Shown here: piece by piece, positions 18,393 to 27,304 of the stretch
How positions within the stretch are numbered: the first letter of the stretch is position 1
Layout of the letters: every line of letters begins with the position of its first letter
Assembly: GCA_019218315.1 (NCBI GenBank)
Contig: JAHUUI010000005.1
Span: 62,001-126,000 of the forward strand
Length of the DNA: 64,000 nucleotides
DNA from: Cardiobacteriaceae bacterium TAE3-ERU3
Lineage (GTDB): Bacteria; Pseudomonadota; Gammaproteobacteria; Cardiobacteriales; Cardiobacteriaceae
Direction of reading: 5' to 3'
Notes under the pieces: model-generated
Databases searched by the model: none
Told to the model about the DNA's origin: nothing
What the model saw: only the letters and a program-made list of their open reading frames with translations
Made by a program: the position numbers and the translations under genes

Positions 18393-18812
18393 TTATAACT
18401 TGAGTGTAAAGTGTAGTTCATCGCCTTCGCCAGTAATGACCAAGTTATTACCGCTACGCTGTAATGATTCAGCTTCACCAAGTGCGCTCAAGTATTCAGA
18501 TTCGAGCTTCATCGCGGGAATAGGCCCAGCCATGCGGGTGGTGATTAGCGGCCCGGTATGCTTAATACTGCCACCAGAAATGGCTACAGGAGCCCGGTAT
18601 TTATTTACCGACCCATTGCCGACCATGGCTTCACCATCAACAAAAGACAAGGTAATCTCACCATTACTCAGATCCAATGGCTGCCCATCAACCTGACCTT
18701 CGACCAACACCCAAGTCTCGCTCTCAACACTAAGAGAATCTGCGCTTTCTCCAGCACAAGCACCGAGCAACAAAGCACTAAATGCCAAGCCTGTCAGTAT
18801 GGATGCTTTCAT
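18393..18812 (-). CDS. META-domain lipoprotein (HslJ-like)
   Basis: A 139-residue protein with a lipoprotein signal peptide, lipobox LGAC and lipidated Cys19. The mature part shows the META/HslJ pattern: WVLVEGQVDGQPLD, then ITLSFVDG, GNGSVNKYRAP and a final ELHFTLKL strand. HslJ-type proteins are envelope proteins linked to heat and antibiotic stress; the exact role is unknown. Its ATG overlaps the zapG stop by 4 bp (ATGA), and an AGGGAAC site lies inside zapG, so the two genes are translationally coupled. Confidence 0.75.
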   Translation of the reverse strand: MKASILTGLAFSALLLGACAGESADSLSVESETWVLVEGQVDGQPLDLSNGEITLSFVDGEAMVGNGSVNKYRAPVAISGGSIKHTGPLITTRMAGPIPAMKLESEYLSALGEAESLQRSGNNLVITGEGDELHFTLKL

Positions 18813-19564
18813 GCCTTTGTTCCCTTATTATGATCATCTTTAATGTGCTTTTTGACCGAGTCAATAGCCGATTCATGTTGATTGCTCTTAACGATGGTGT
18901 CCGCTGGCTTTAAGCCGGCATTTTCCGCAGCTTTCTGTACATTACTCTTGGTGCTCTTGGCTTCTTCATTGACCTGAGCTTTGGCTGGAGCGGCATTAAC
19001 TGCTGTTTCAGCTTTGACTTTCTGTTCACTCACAGGCTTTACTGCTTCAGGCTTCGCTGTATCAGCTGGCGTCTTTACTGTATTGGCATAGGCAATAACA
19101 TCTGCTTTTTCATCGGCTGGCACCGGCGCCTCTTTCTTGAGCAACGGCTCAATGGCTTGCTTACCATCACTGACCACACTAGATGCTTCAACCTTACTCA
19201 CCTTAGTTTTGCCCGCACCAGACTTTGGCTCACTTTCCTGGTCAACCAAATAAGCCAGCGTCACAGCCTTGCCTTGGCGCTTCTCAAGCTGATCCTGCAA
19301 TGCTTTCTTGTCCATCAGGTTCTGAGCGCCATCGCTTAAGTGATCAAAAACTTGCTGATAGCTTTTGGTCAGTCCGTCAACCGCATCAGCAGTCTTGGCA
19401 AAATGTGCATTCACCTTTTCACGGTAGCTGTCATATTCTGCTTGCAGCTTGGCTGTTTCCAGATCCTTCTTCCCTTTGCTTCCACGGCCAATGATCGCCA
19501 TCAAAACAGCGCCGATTACAAAGCCAATCAACCCTGCAATCACTACATCCATTTCTGTATTCAT
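18809..19564 (-). CDS. zapG: ZapG/YhcB-like (DUF1043) inner-membrane protein, long form
   Basis: A 251-residue protein with an N-terminal membrane helix (about residues 6-26, GLIGFVIGAVLMAIIGR). A coiled-coil region follows with EYDSYREKVNAHF and KSYQQVFDHLSDGAQNL, the core of the DUF1043 family. E. coli ZapG (YhcB) is about half this length and links cell division, envelope synthesis and shape. The extra C-terminal half here is rich in Ala, Lys, Glu and Val and looks disordered. An AGGAG site precedes the ATG at 19564. Confidence 0.78.
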   Translation of the reverse strand: MNTEMDVVIAGLIGFVIGAVLMAIIGRGSKGKKDLETAKLQAEYDSYREKVNAHFAKTADAVDGLTKSYQQVFDHLSDGAQNLMDKKALQDQLEKRQGKAVTLAYLVDQESEPKSGAGKTKVSKVEASSVVSDGKQAIEPLLKKEAPVPADEKADVIAYANTVKTPADTAKPEAVKPVSEQKVKAETAVNAAPAKAQVNEEAKSTKSNVQKAAENAGLKPADTIVKSNQHESAIDSVKKHIKDDHNKGTKA

Positions 19565-19647
19565 CTTTTTCTCCTCAGTTTTGCCACTCGTAAACGATTA
19601 TAATATAACAAACGTTGAGTGTTGATATTGCTTTATACGCCAGTAAT

Positions 19648-21066
19648 TTAATGGCCACGATAGCCAAAAAGGCGCTTTTCCTTAATCAGCTCAGCCACAG
19701 GCTCTGGGACGTCATTTTCCCATCCCGGCAATCCGTCTTGAATTTCCTGCAACACTTTGCGTGAGAAAATATTAAACAACTCAGCATTAGAATCGTGAAT
19801 ACCTCGAACAAATCCATTCTCAACCAAATGGCGGTACAAATGGCGCAGATGATCAGGCAATTTCACATTCTGATAGCTTACTTCTTCGCCATCACCATTT
19901 AGCTCAGGGTATGCGTATACAATCGTGTTGTCCGGGAACAACTTACCCAGACCTTCCATAATTCCGCCTTCAACGCCGCGATAAAATTCTTCATCAAAGA
20001 TTTGGCGGATATTGTCCATCCCCATGACGATGCCAATTTGCTTGCGCGTAAACTGGCGGAAATAAGCACGCAGACGGAAATGGCGAACATAATCCGAAAT
20101 CATGACGTGATAGCCCAGTGCGGACAACTGATCGACGCGCTCGACGAAGTCTTTGTCATTGACGTTTTCATTGTCCCCCACCAGCTGGTTCATGGTGATC
20201 TCGGCGAGCATCAAAGTATTATCGACGTTTACCCCCGGTAACTGCGCAAATTCACGCATCCCTTGGGTCATCATATCTTCGTTGATCTTGGTGAATGGCT
20301 TAAAAGAACCACGCGTCACAAGAATATTCTTTTTATATAGCAGCTCTGCAGGTACACACACTTCCCCTTCGGGATTAAACATAATCGCGCGCGTTTTCCA
20401 AGAGCGGATTAAGTGCAAGTTCAAGCAGCGGTTATCTTCATCTTCAAAATACGGACCAAAGAATTCGATACTGTCAATTTCCAGGCGGTCATCCCCAATA
20501 CCATCAGTCAGTGAATCAATGATATCGCGTGGATTTTCGTAGAGATAATAGGCACCATAGATCAAATTGACGCCCAAAACACCCAGCGCTTCTTGCTGCT
20601 CATTGACGTCCTTATCCAACATACGCACATGCACGATAATGTCACTTGGCACAGCCTCAGGATAAAGCTGCACGCGAATCCCGCACCATGCATGGCATTC
20701 GTTATCGCGGTTAAAACTCTTTGCAGCAACGGTCGCCGCGTAAGCAAAAAATGTCGAGCTTTTGGGCCGGGTATCTTTTACCCGTTCAACCACCTGAGAA
20801 AACTCACGTTCCAACATTGCATACAAACGGCTACGGCTGACAAAACGACCATTTGGGTCCGTGCCATAGATCGCATTGGAAAACTGCATATCATAAGCAG
20901 ACATCGTTTTAGCGATCGTCCCCGCCGCCGCACCAGCACGGAAAAATTCACGCGCAACCTCCTGGCCCGCACCAATTTCAACGATTGTGCCGTATTTACG
21001 CTCATCGAGATTCACCTGCAATGCTTTTTGTCGTGAAGACAACTCACGGTGATTTATCTTTTCCAT
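19648..21066 (-). CDS. Conserved uncharacterised protein, 472 residues
   Basis: A long cytoplasmic protein without signal peptide or membrane helix. It begins with a strongly patterned segment (SSRQKALQVNLDERKYG, then EIGAGQEVAREFFRAG). It also contains HAWCGIRVQLYP, FKPFTKINEDMMTQGMREF and a C-terminal FGYRGH. I recognise it as a widely conserved bacterial protein that databases have labelled inconsistently, but I cannot assign a function. The frame also offers a GTG at 21078 overlapping the ygfZ stop; the ATG at 21066 is preferred because the GTG lacks a ribosome-binding site. It is coupled to ygfZ. Confidence 0.8.
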   Translation of the reverse strand: MEKINHRELSSRQKALQVNLDERKYGTIVEIGAGQEVAREFFRAGAAAGTIAKTMSAYDMQFSNAIYGTDPNGRFVSRSRLYAMLEREFSQVVERVKDTRPKSSTFFAYAATVAAKSFNRDNECHAWCGIRVQLYPEAVPSDIIVHVRMLDKDVNEQQEALGVLGVNLIYGAYYLYENPRDIIDSLTDGIGDDRLEIDSIEFFGPYFEDEDNRCLNLHLIRSWKTRAIMFNPEGEVCVPAELLYKKNILVTRGSFKPFTKINEDMMTQGMREFAQLPGVNVDNTLMLAEITMNQLVGDNENVNDKDFVERVDQLSALGYHVMISDYVRHFRLRAYFRQFTRKQIGIVMGMDNIRQIFDEEFYRGVEGGIMEGLGKLFPDNTIVYAYPELNGDGEEVSYQNVKLPDHLRHLYRHLVENGFVRGIHDSNAELFNIFSRKVLQEIQDGLPGWENDVPEPVAELIKEKRLFGYRGH

Positions 21067-21074
21067 CACACTAC

Positions 21075-21899
21075 TCACTTAGATTCATAAGAGCGCTTAA
21101 AATACAGCACTTCATCGCAGCCGTCCAACTGCAACGGTGTGCCAATTAATCGTTCCGGCAATACAGCCTGCACCACACCACCCGCTTCATCTGCACCAAA
21201 ATCAAGCACCACTCCGCCAAGCTGGCTGGCATTGCGCAGTTGATCCCCGGGTAAAACATTAATCTTTCTCTTGGTTTCTGCAACAGCAAGATGGCGTCGA
21301 GTTTGTGATTTATAGTGTAAGCGTGCCACATTCTCCTGCCCGACATAACACCCCTTAGTAAAGCTCAATGCACCAGCATGATCCAATCCCAACGCCTGAG
21401 GCAAAAATGTATCAGCCGTCTGTACATGAACCTGAGCTATACCAGATCTGATATAGCTTGCACGCCACTGTAGTGCATCTATTGCTTCATGAGCATCGAG
21501 TGCAGAACCAATAAAAACATCTACTCCAGCCGTCCCTGAAAGCAGAACAGAATCACTACCTATGACGCTACGCTTGCGCGTATCTTGAGCACCACCAACA
21601 CCGAGCGTCGCCACCGCCATACATGGCACATCACGCAGTTCAATCGAAACGCGGCTGCGCAATACAAACATCTTTAGCCGGCGCTGAACGGACTCAACAA
21701 TATCCTCAGCCATACCTAACCAGATTTCATCTGCATTACGCCACAGCCAAACAACTGCCAACACTTTACCTTGTGGAGAACAGTAGGCCGCCAACTGCCA
21801 ATTATCATCACACAAAGCATTAACGTCATTACTGAGCTGACCTTGCAGAAATTCCACACGATCCTCACCAGTGACCACCAACCATCGAAGTAATTCCAT
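21075..21899 (-). CDS. ygfZ: Folate-binding protein YgfZ (Fe-S maintenance)
   Basis: A 274-residue folate-dependent protein of the GcvT-like fold that supports assembly or repair of certain iron-sulfur enzymes and tRNA thiolation. The family signature KGCYVGQENVARLHYKS, with its conserved cysteine, is present in the second half. The N-terminal FLQGQLSNDVNAL segment is also diagnostic. A strong AAGGAGGGAGA ribosome-binding region precedes the ATG. It is divergent from the SDH block, whose enzyme carries three iron-sulfur clusters. Confidence 0.92.
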   Translation of the reverse strand: MELLRWLVVTGEDRVEFLQGQLSNDVNALCDDNWQLAAYCSPQGKVLAVVWLWRNADEIWLGMAEDIVESVQRRLKMFVLRSRVSIELRDVPCMAVATLGVGGAQDTRKRSVIGSDSVLLSGTAGVDVFIGSALDAHEAIDALQWRASYIRSGIAQVHVQTADTFLPQALGLDHAGALSFTKGCYVGQENVARLHYKSQTRRHLAVAETKRKINVLPGDQLRNASQLGGVVLDFGADEAGGVVQAVLPERLIGTPLQLDGCDEVLYFKRSYESK

Positions 21900-22292
21900 T
21901 CTCCCTCCTTTTTACGACCCAGCCGTATTTATGGCTCAAGCATAAAATTGTTAATTAATCTAGAATCTTACTTGACTACGCGAGATAAGCCATAACGCAA
22001 CCTATCACCAATAAAGCACCTCTATCATCCACAATAGCGTAATTTATTTATATTTCAGCCGCATGCTCAGCAATACCACTCTTGCATTATTTCCAGCACC
22101 AACCCCAAAGCCAATCACAAATAACAAGGCAACATTATATTAATCAACAAGATAGATATAGGATAAACCATGTAAAAAGTGATTACCTTGTGCTTAAAAA
22201 CCTTCATATATAGAGCAAATATAAGTAGCGTTGCTTTTCACCCGATCTTAGAAGTAATACACTAAATCAGAATTTTAGCGAAGGTAAAGATC
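21900..22292 (+). other. Intergenic region between divergent ygfZ and the SDHAF4-type gene
   Basis: 393 bp, AT-rich, with no open frame of note. It must contain the promoters of ygfZ (minus) and of the SDHAF4-type gene (plus). I see no convincing -35/-10 pair or hairpin and name none. Confidence 0.6.
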
Positions 22293-22484
22293 ATGACGCA
22301 CCAACCCCCAGAAAAATACACGCCACAGAGTGCTGAAAACGCAAAGCCAAACAGCGCCGAAGCGCAGCATGTTGATAGCGAGCTAGACAACAATCAGTCT
22401 ACAAAAGAAAGTGGCGGCCCTTCAGGACCTGAACCCACCCGCTATGGTGACTGGGAACGCAAAGGGCGCTGCATAGACTTTTAA
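22293..22484 (+). CDS. SDHAF4-type (DUF1674) succinate dehydrogenase assembly factor
   Basis: A 63-residue protein with a disordered polar N terminus. The C terminus, [19 protein letters not shown], is the diagnostic motif of the DUF1674/SDHAF4 family. In mitochondria SDHAF4 binds the flavinated SdhA subunit, shields it from making reactive oxygen, and helps it join SdhB. The gene lies 217 bp upstream of sdhCDAB on the same strand, which strongly supports the same role here. The rest of the protein is typical low-complexity sequence rich in Ser, Glu, Asn and Pro. Confidence 0.85.
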   Translation: MTHQPPEKYTPQSAENAKPNSAEAQHVDSELDNNQSTKESGGPSGPEPTRYGDWERKGRCIDF

Positions 22485-22613
22485 ACAGTAGCAGAAGTCC
22501 GTAATTACCCCTTAATTAGCAACAGTATTCTATCCCAGCTAAAAGCCAAAAATAAGCTATTCGATTAGCGTTCTCAATAAGAGCGATAATCACATAAAGC
22601 TATTAGTTTGCTA

Positions 22614-22630
22614 TATAATCCTGTTATAAT
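22614..22630 (+). promoter_or_regulatory. Candidate -10 boxes for sdhCDAB
   Basis: Two perfect TATAAT hexamers (22614-22619 and 22625-22630) lie about 72-88 bp upstream of the sdhC ATG. Neither has a good -35 box at the usual spacing, so an activator may be needed. A start here would leave a leader of roughly 65-75 nt carrying the sdhC ribosome-binding site. Confidence 0.4.
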
Positions 22631-22687
22631 TCACGTGTAAAACTGATACAAGCGCCAGCCTTTTTGGCACCTTGTGACACAAGACTT

Positions 22688-22698
22688 CTTGAGGCAAA
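22688..22698 (+). promoter_or_regulatory. sdhC Shine-Dalgarno region, predicted small-RNA target
   Basis: CTTGAGGCAAA contains the GAGG ribosome-binding site 8 bp before the sdhC ATG. The same 11 bases occur on the plus strand at 13229-13239, so the minus-strand small RNA predicted there is perfectly complementary. A second copy of its inner 8 bases, TGAGGCAA, lies at 13246-13253 in a part of the RNA that should be unpaired. Pairing would occlude the ribosome-binding site. Confidence 0.6.
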
Positions 22699-22701
22699 AC
22701 A

Positions 22702-23082
22702 ATGCAACAACAAAATCGACCCTTATCGCCGCATTTGCAGGTTTATCGCCCGCAATTTACGTCTATTATGTCCATATTGCACCGCGCCACTGGTGTTACA
22801 AGCGCAATGGGATTGCTGCTGATTACATGGTGGTTAGCGATGACCGCGACAGGCAGCGACAGCTGGCACACAGCCAATAGCTTATTCGCCAACCCATTTG
22901 TCGTACTCATTTTATTCTTTTGGTCTGGCGCACTGATTTATCACCTCTGTAATGGTATTCGCCACCTAACATGGGATACAGGCAAATGCCTAACCATCGC
23001 AGAGTCGCGCAAAACAGCACGCATCGTCCAAATCGCAACTGTCATTATTACAGTCGCGCTGTGGATTGGCATTTGGTGGTAA
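22702..23082 (+). CDS. sdhC: Succinate dehydrogenase cytochrome b556 subunit
   Basis: A 126-residue membrane anchor with three helices. The quinone-site segment SILHRATG (Ser24, Arg28) and the heme-ligand region YHLCNGIRHLTWD (His81 as ligand) are both present. With SdhD it binds heme b and ubiquinone and fixes SdhAB to the inner membrane. GAGG lies 8 bp before the ATG and coincides with the predicted small-RNA pairing site. sdhD begins 9 bp after the stop. Confidence 0.96.
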   Translation: MQQQNRPLSPHLQVYRPQFTSIMSILHRATGVTSAMGLLLITWWLAMTATGSDSWHTANSLFANPFVVLILFFWSGALIYHLCNGIRHLTWDTGKCLTIAESRKTARIVQIATVIITVALWIGIWW

Positions 23083-23091
23083 GGAGCAGAC

Positions 23092-23475
23092 ATGAGCATA
23101 CTTAACGAACTCAAAAAAGCCAAAGGCCTTGGTTCTGGCCATAACGGAACGCACCACTTTATCGTCCAGCGCGTCAGTGCCGTTATCCTCATCCCGCTGG
23201 TACTTTATTTCCTCTACAGCATCGTACGTATCACCGGCGCACACGACTATCAAGCCGTACAAGCGTGGTTTGCCAACCCGATCAACAGTGCTTTAGTACT
23301 CGCATTCATGATTACCGGCTTTTACCACGCTGCTCTCGGCGTACAAGTCGTCATCGAAGACTACGTACATCACGAACAAATCAAATGGCTTTCGCTTATT
23401 GCCGTACGCGGCGTCTGCCTGATCGGCGCACTCATTGCCATTACCTCTATTCTGAGCCTCGGCCTCGCCCGATAA
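23092..23475 (+). CDS. sdhD: Succinate dehydrogenase membrane anchor subunit
   Basis: A 127-residue three-helix anchor. It carries HHFIVQRVSAVILIP at the start of helix 1 and FYHAALGVQVVIEDY in helix 2, where the Asp-Tyr pair matches the quinone-site residues known from E. coli. It pairs with SdhC around heme b. A GGAG site precedes the ATG, and sdhA follows 12 bp after the stop. Confidence 0.94.
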   Translation: MSILNELKKAKGLGSGHNGTHHFIVQRVSAVILIPLVLYFLYSIVRITGAHDYQAVQAWFANPINSALVLAFMITGFYHAALGVQVVIEDYVHHEQIKWLSLIAVRGVCLIGALIAITSILSLGLAR

Positions 23476-23487
23476 AAGGACAGCAAC

Positions 23488-25278
23488 ATGACACAACCAT
23501 ACAAAATTCATCACCACACTTATGACGTCGTCGTGGTCGGCGCTGGCGGCGCTGGATTGCGCGCCACCTTCGGCATGGCACTTGAAGGCCTGAAAACAGC
23601 CTGCGTCACCAAAGTATTCCCTACTCGTTCACACACCGTTGCAGCACAGGGCGGTATCGCAGCCGCACTCGGCAATATGGGTGAAGACAAATGGCAATGG
23701 CACTTCTACGACACAGTTAAAGGCTCAGACTGGCTCGGCGACCAAGACGCCATCGCCTATATGTGCCGTGAGGCAATTCCAGCCATTATCGAGCTTGAGC
23801 ACTATGGCGTACCGTTCTCACGTAACGACAAAGGCCAGATTTACCAGCGTCCATTTGGTGGCATGACCACGCACTTCGGCGAAGGCCAAGCTGAGCGTAC
23901 CTGCGCTGCTGCTGACCGTACCGGTCACGCCATTTTGCACACCCTGTATCAGCAAGCACTGCGTAACCACGCTGAGTTCTACATTGAATACTTCGCAACT
24001 GACCTGCTTATGGGTGAAGACGGCGATTGCCGTGGCGTCCTCGCGCTCGACCTTTCATCAGGTGAACTACACGTCTTCAACGCACAAATGGTCGTTCTCG
24101 CGACCGGCGGTTATGGTCGTGCATGGCAGTCTTGTACTTCTGCACATACCTGTACCGGTGACGGCAACGGCATGGTGCTGCGCGCAGGTCTCGCTCTGCA
24201 AGACGTTGAATTTACCCAATTCCACCCAACCGGCATCTACGGCTCAGGCTGCTTGATGACAGAAGGTTGCCGTGGTGAAGGTGGCTACCTGACCAACAGT
24301 GAAGGTGAGCGTTTCATGGAACGCTACGCACCAAACGCCAAAGACCTCGCCTCGCGCGACGTCGTATCCCGTGCAGAAGCAATCGAAATCCGTGAAGGAC
24401 GTGGCGTTGGCAAGCACAAAGACCACATCTACTTACACCTTGAGCACCTCGGTGCAGACGTCATCAATAAGCGCCTGCCAGGTATCGCTGAAACAGCGCG
24501 CATTTTTGCCGGCGTTGACGTCACCAAAGAGCCAAGCCCAATTCTGCCTACAGTTCACTACAACATGGGCGGCATCCCGACTAACTATCACGGCGAAGTC
24601 GTACAGCTCAAAGATGGCGACCCGGATTACGTCGTGCCTGGTTTGATGGCAATTGGTGAAGCTGGTTGTGTATCCGTACACGGCGCAAACCGCCTTGGCT
24701 CTAACTCACTGCTTGACCTCGTCGTCTTTGGTCGCGCCGCTGCGCACCGTGCTCGCGATATTATCAAGCCAAACAGCAAGCCAGCTCCAATTCCAGCTGC
24801 AGAACTTGAAAAAGCCCTTGGCCGCTTTGCTCAAATTCATAACGCAAATGGCGACATCGGCACTGCGGAAATTCGCGACAGAATGCAACGCGATATGCAG
24901 GCACACGCAGCAGTATTCCGCACCAGTGAAAGCCTCATCGAAGGCGTTGATAAAATCGACAAAATTTATCACAGCTTTGAGAACGTCCGCATCAAAGACA
25001 AGAGCCTCAACTGGAATACTGATCTCGTCGAAACCTTCGAGCTTGCCAACCTGCTCGCCTGTGCGCAAGTTTCTATCGTTGCGGCTGAAAACCGCAAGGA
25101 AAGCCGCGGTGGTCACGCACACGAGGACTATCCGGATCGCGATGACAAGAACTGGATGAAACACACACTCACGTGGCTCGACGAAGATGGCAAAGTAACC
25201 ATCGACTACCGCCCTGTCCACGATTTCACCGGCACCGATGAAGTCGAATACGTCAAGCCGAAAAAACGCGTGTACTAA
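23488..25278 (+). CDS. sdhA: Succinate dehydrogenase flavoprotein subunit
   Basis: A 596-residue subunit that oxidises succinate to fumarate with covalently bound FAD. The dinucleotide-binding motif [15 protein letters not shown] and the flavin-linked histidine in [11 protein letters not shown] are visible, as are [21 protein letters not shown] and the C-terminal [12 protein letters not shown]. Flavin attachment is normally assisted by SdhE (32227) and later steps by SDHAF4; both factors are encoded in this window. Confidence 0.98.
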   Translation: MTQPYKIHHHTYDVVVVGAGGAGLRATFGMALEGLKTACVTKVFPTRSHTVAAQGGIAAALGNMGEDKWQWHFYDTVKGSDWLGDQDAIAYMCREAIPAIIELEHYGVPFSRNDKGQIYQRPFGGMTTHFGEGQAERTCAAADRTGHAILHTLYQQALRNHAEFYIEYFATDLLMGEDGDCRGVLALDLSSGELHVFNAQMVVLATGGYGRAWQSCTSAHTCTGDGNGMVLRAGLALQDVEFTQFHPTGIYGSGCLMTEGCRGEGGYLTNSEGERFMERYAPNAKDLASRDVVSRAEAIEIREGRGVGKHKDHIYLHLEHLGADVINKRLPGIAETARIFAGVDVTKEPSPILPTVHYNMGGIPTNYHGEVVQLKDGDPDYVVPGLMAIGEAGCVSVHGANRLGSNSLLDLVVFGRAAAHRARDIIKPNSKPAPIPAAELEKALGRFAQIHNANGDIGTAEIRDRMQRDMQAHAAVFRTSESLIEGVDKIDKIYHSFENVRIKDKSLNWNTDLVETFELANLLACAQVSIVAAENRKESRGGHAHEDYPDRDDKNWMKHTLTWLDEDGKVTIDYRPVHDFTGTDEVEYVKPKKRVY

Positions 25279-25292
25279 GGAGCAACATCATC

Positions 25293-26072
25293 ATGGCAGA
25301 ATTTAAACTCCCAGCCAATTCCACAATAAAAAAAGGCAAACACTACCCAGCCCCAGCCGGTGCGACCAACGTCAAGACATTCAAAATCTACCGTTGGGAC
25401 CCGGGTGATGGCGAAAACCCACGTACCGACACCTATGAAATCGATCTAGATGATTGTGGGCCAATGGTGCTTGATGCACTGATTAAAATCAAAAATGAAA
25501 TTGACAGCACCCTGACCTTCCGTCGCTCTTGCCGTGAAGGCATCTGCGGTTCGTGCGCAATGAACATTGACGGCACCAACACGCTTGCGTGCACCAAGGC
25601 CATTGATGACGTTAAAAAAGGCGTCAACATCTACCCATTGCCGCACATGCATATCGTCAAAGACCTCGTGCCTGACCTGACCCACTTCTACGCCCAGCAC
25701 GCCTCAATCAAGCCGTGGTTGCAAACCGAAACCCCGGCACCTGAGCGCGAACGCCTGCAAAGTGAAGAAGAGCGCGCCAAGCTTGACGGACTTTACGAGT
25801 GCATCCTCTGCGCCTGCTGCTCGACTTCGTGCCCAAGCTACTGGTGGAATGGTGACAAATATCTCGGCCCTGCCATCCTACTGCAAGCCAACCGTTGGAT
25901 TCAGGACAGCCGCGATGAAGCGACTGCCGAGCGTCTGGACTTCTTGGAAGACAGCTTCAAGCTCTACCGCTGCCACACCATCATGAACTGTACCAATACT
26001 TGCCCGAAAGGCCTGAACCCGGCAAAAGCCATTGCTGAAATCAAGCAAAAGCTGGTCGAGCGTCAAGTGTAA
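25293..26072 (+). CDS. sdhB: Succinate dehydrogenase iron-sulfur subunit
   Basis: A 259-residue subunit with the three cluster motifs in order. The 2Fe-2S set is [16 protein letters not shown] and its following Cys, the 4Fe-4S set is [16 protein letters not shown], and the 3Fe-4S set is [17 protein letters not shown]. It passes electrons from SdhA to ubiquinone in SdhCD. An AGGAG site precedes the start. The operon ends at a strong hairpin 16 bp after the stop. Confidence 0.98.
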   Translation: MAEFKLPANSTIKKGKHYPAPAGATNVKTFKIYRWDPGDGENPRTDTYEIDLDDCGPMVLDALIKIKNEIDSTLTFRRSCREGICGSCAMNIDGTNTLACTKAIDDVKKGVNIYPLPHMHIVKDLVPDLTHFYAQHASIKPWLQTETPAPERERLQSEEERAKLDGLYECILCACCSTSCPSYWWNGDKYLGPAILLQANRWIQDSRDEATAERLDFLEDSFKLYRCHTIMNCTNTCPKGLNPAKAIAEIKQKLVERQV

Positions 26073-26087
26073 TATTGTGCACAGGCA

Positions 26088-26118
26088 CAAAAAAGGCGGG
26101 CAATGCCCGCCTTTTTTA
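26088..26118. terminator. Bidirectional terminator between sdhB and the ABM-like gene
   Basis: A seven-pair GC-only stem GGCGGGC/GCCCGCC (26095-26101 with 26105-26111) has a 3-nt loop. It is flanked by seven A and six T residues, so it serves both convergent genes. Confidence 0.88.
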
Positions 26119-26131
26119 TTGCTTGAAACAA

Positions 26132-26551
26132 TTATTCGCGAATCAACTTGTATAACGCTGGGGTGAATTTTAAACCTTCAACCGGACGAACACCCTGCTC
26201 TTTCAAATACTGCTTCATATTTTCTGACGCAGTCATAAAGTCTTGCGGTGATGCCCAAACAGCGACATTAATCAGCTCAAAAGTCGCATCATCTTTCAGA
26301 GACTGATGCAGCTTGGTTGAAATATAGCCGGGCTGTGTCTTCAAGAAATCACGGCAAATTTCCCAAAATGCGATCGATTCATCCAGCTTGTCGGCCGGTA
26401 CTTCAAAAGGGTTAATCAGTACAACTTCTGTCGCATTCACTTGCTCTGCTTGAGTGTCCATCTTTTCTCCTGACTGTGCATAACTATTCGCAGCCACTAA
26501 AGAGCAAACAAACCCAAGTGACAGCATCAATGTTTTTAAAGTGTTTTTCAC
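26132..26551 (-). CDS. Exported ABM-like (dimeric alpha/beta barrel) protein
   Basis: A 139-residue protein with a signal peptide (MKNTLKTLMLSLGFVCSLVA, cleavage probably after SYA). A mature domain of about 100 residues follows, with the antibiotic-biosynthesis-monooxygenase pattern: INPFEVPADKLDESIAFW, then QPGYISTKLHQSL, FELINVAVWASPQDF and a final strand. The frame extends to a GTG at 26563, but a TGGAG site sits just before the GTG at 26551, giving a standard signal peptide. Function is unknown; periplasmic location is inferred from the signal peptide. Confidence 0.65.
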   Translation of the reverse strand: MKNTLKTLMLSLGFVCSLVAANSYAQSGEKMDTQAEQVNATEVVLINPFEVPADKLDESIAFWEICRDFLKTQPGYISTKLHQSLKDDATFELINVAVWASPQDFMTASENMKQYLKEQGVRPVEGLKFTPALYKLIRE

Positions 26552-26821
26552 TATTTTCTCCACATATTATTCGATAAATGAACGATTAGTATAACGCTTG
26601 TAGCTTCGATAAAACTAAAGCTTTAGCCTCAAAAAGTGGATTAATTTGGTAACCAGTTGTCATTAATAAACATTATTTTTCCTCTTTTGCCCTACTTAAA
26701 TGACCAGCAATACAACATTTCCGCTCTACTTTCTTCCCCTAACGCTACTTTTTATATGCAGCAAAAGCCAATCTCTTTCGTAAATGAATTAGACTACCCG
26801 TTTTAATTATCAGGATTGAAC

Positions 26822-27304
26822 ATGAGCACTATTGATAAACACAGCGTCGTCAGCTTTCACTACACTTTACGTGATGACGAAGGCAACATCCTCGACCAAT
26901 CCGAGCAGCACCCGCTGACTTACCTCCACGGCAACGGCGCCATCATTCCCGGCCTTGAAAAGGCACTCGACGGCAAAGCAGTTGGTGATCAATTCACCAT
27001 CACCATCGAGCCTCAAGATGCTTATGGCGAGCACCATGCAGATGGCGTCAACACCGTACCGCGTGAGCAGTTTAAAGGCGTTGATAAAATCGAGCCGGGC
27101 ATGCAGTTTGAAGCGAACTCAGGTGAGCAAACCATGCTGGTCACCGTTACCGAAGTCAACGACGACACCGTCACCATCGATGCCAACCACCCTCTCGCTG
27201 GCAAACGCCTGACTTTCGACATTAACGTCACCGAAGTACGCAATGCCACAGCCGAAGAAATCAGCCATGGCCACGTCCACGGTGCTGGTGGCGTACATCA
27301 CTAG
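26822..27304 (+). CDS. slyD: FKBP-type peptidyl-prolyl isomerase, SlyD-like
   Basis: A 160-residue isomerase. The FKBP half-domains flank an inserted IF domain (about residues 70-130), with LTYLHGNGAIIPGLEKAL and EPQDAYGEH as key segments. The C terminus is histidine-rich (HGHVHGAGGVHH), like the metal-binding tails of SlyD but shorter. SlyD acts as a cytoplasmic folding helper and nickel carrier. No nickel-enzyme genes are nearby. The ATG at 26822 was preferred over an upstream TTG. Confidence 0.88.
   Translation: MSTIDKHSVVSFHYTLRDDEGNILDQSEQHPLTYLHGNGAIIPGLEKALDGKAVGDQFTITIEPQDAYGEHHADGVNTVPREQFKGVDKIEPGMQFEANSGEQTMLVTVTEVNDDTVTIDANHPLAGKRLTFDINVTEVRNATAEEISHGHVHGAGGVHH

Noticed and set aside
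22488-22700. A further small gene between the SDHAF4-type gene and sdhC
   Set aside because: Only very short frames with no ribosome-binding site; the region is best read as leader and promoter.
26552-26563. GTG start at 26563 for the ABM-like protein
   Set aside because: It lacks a ribosome-binding site, while the GTG at 26551 has TGGAG just upstream and yields a normal signal peptide.
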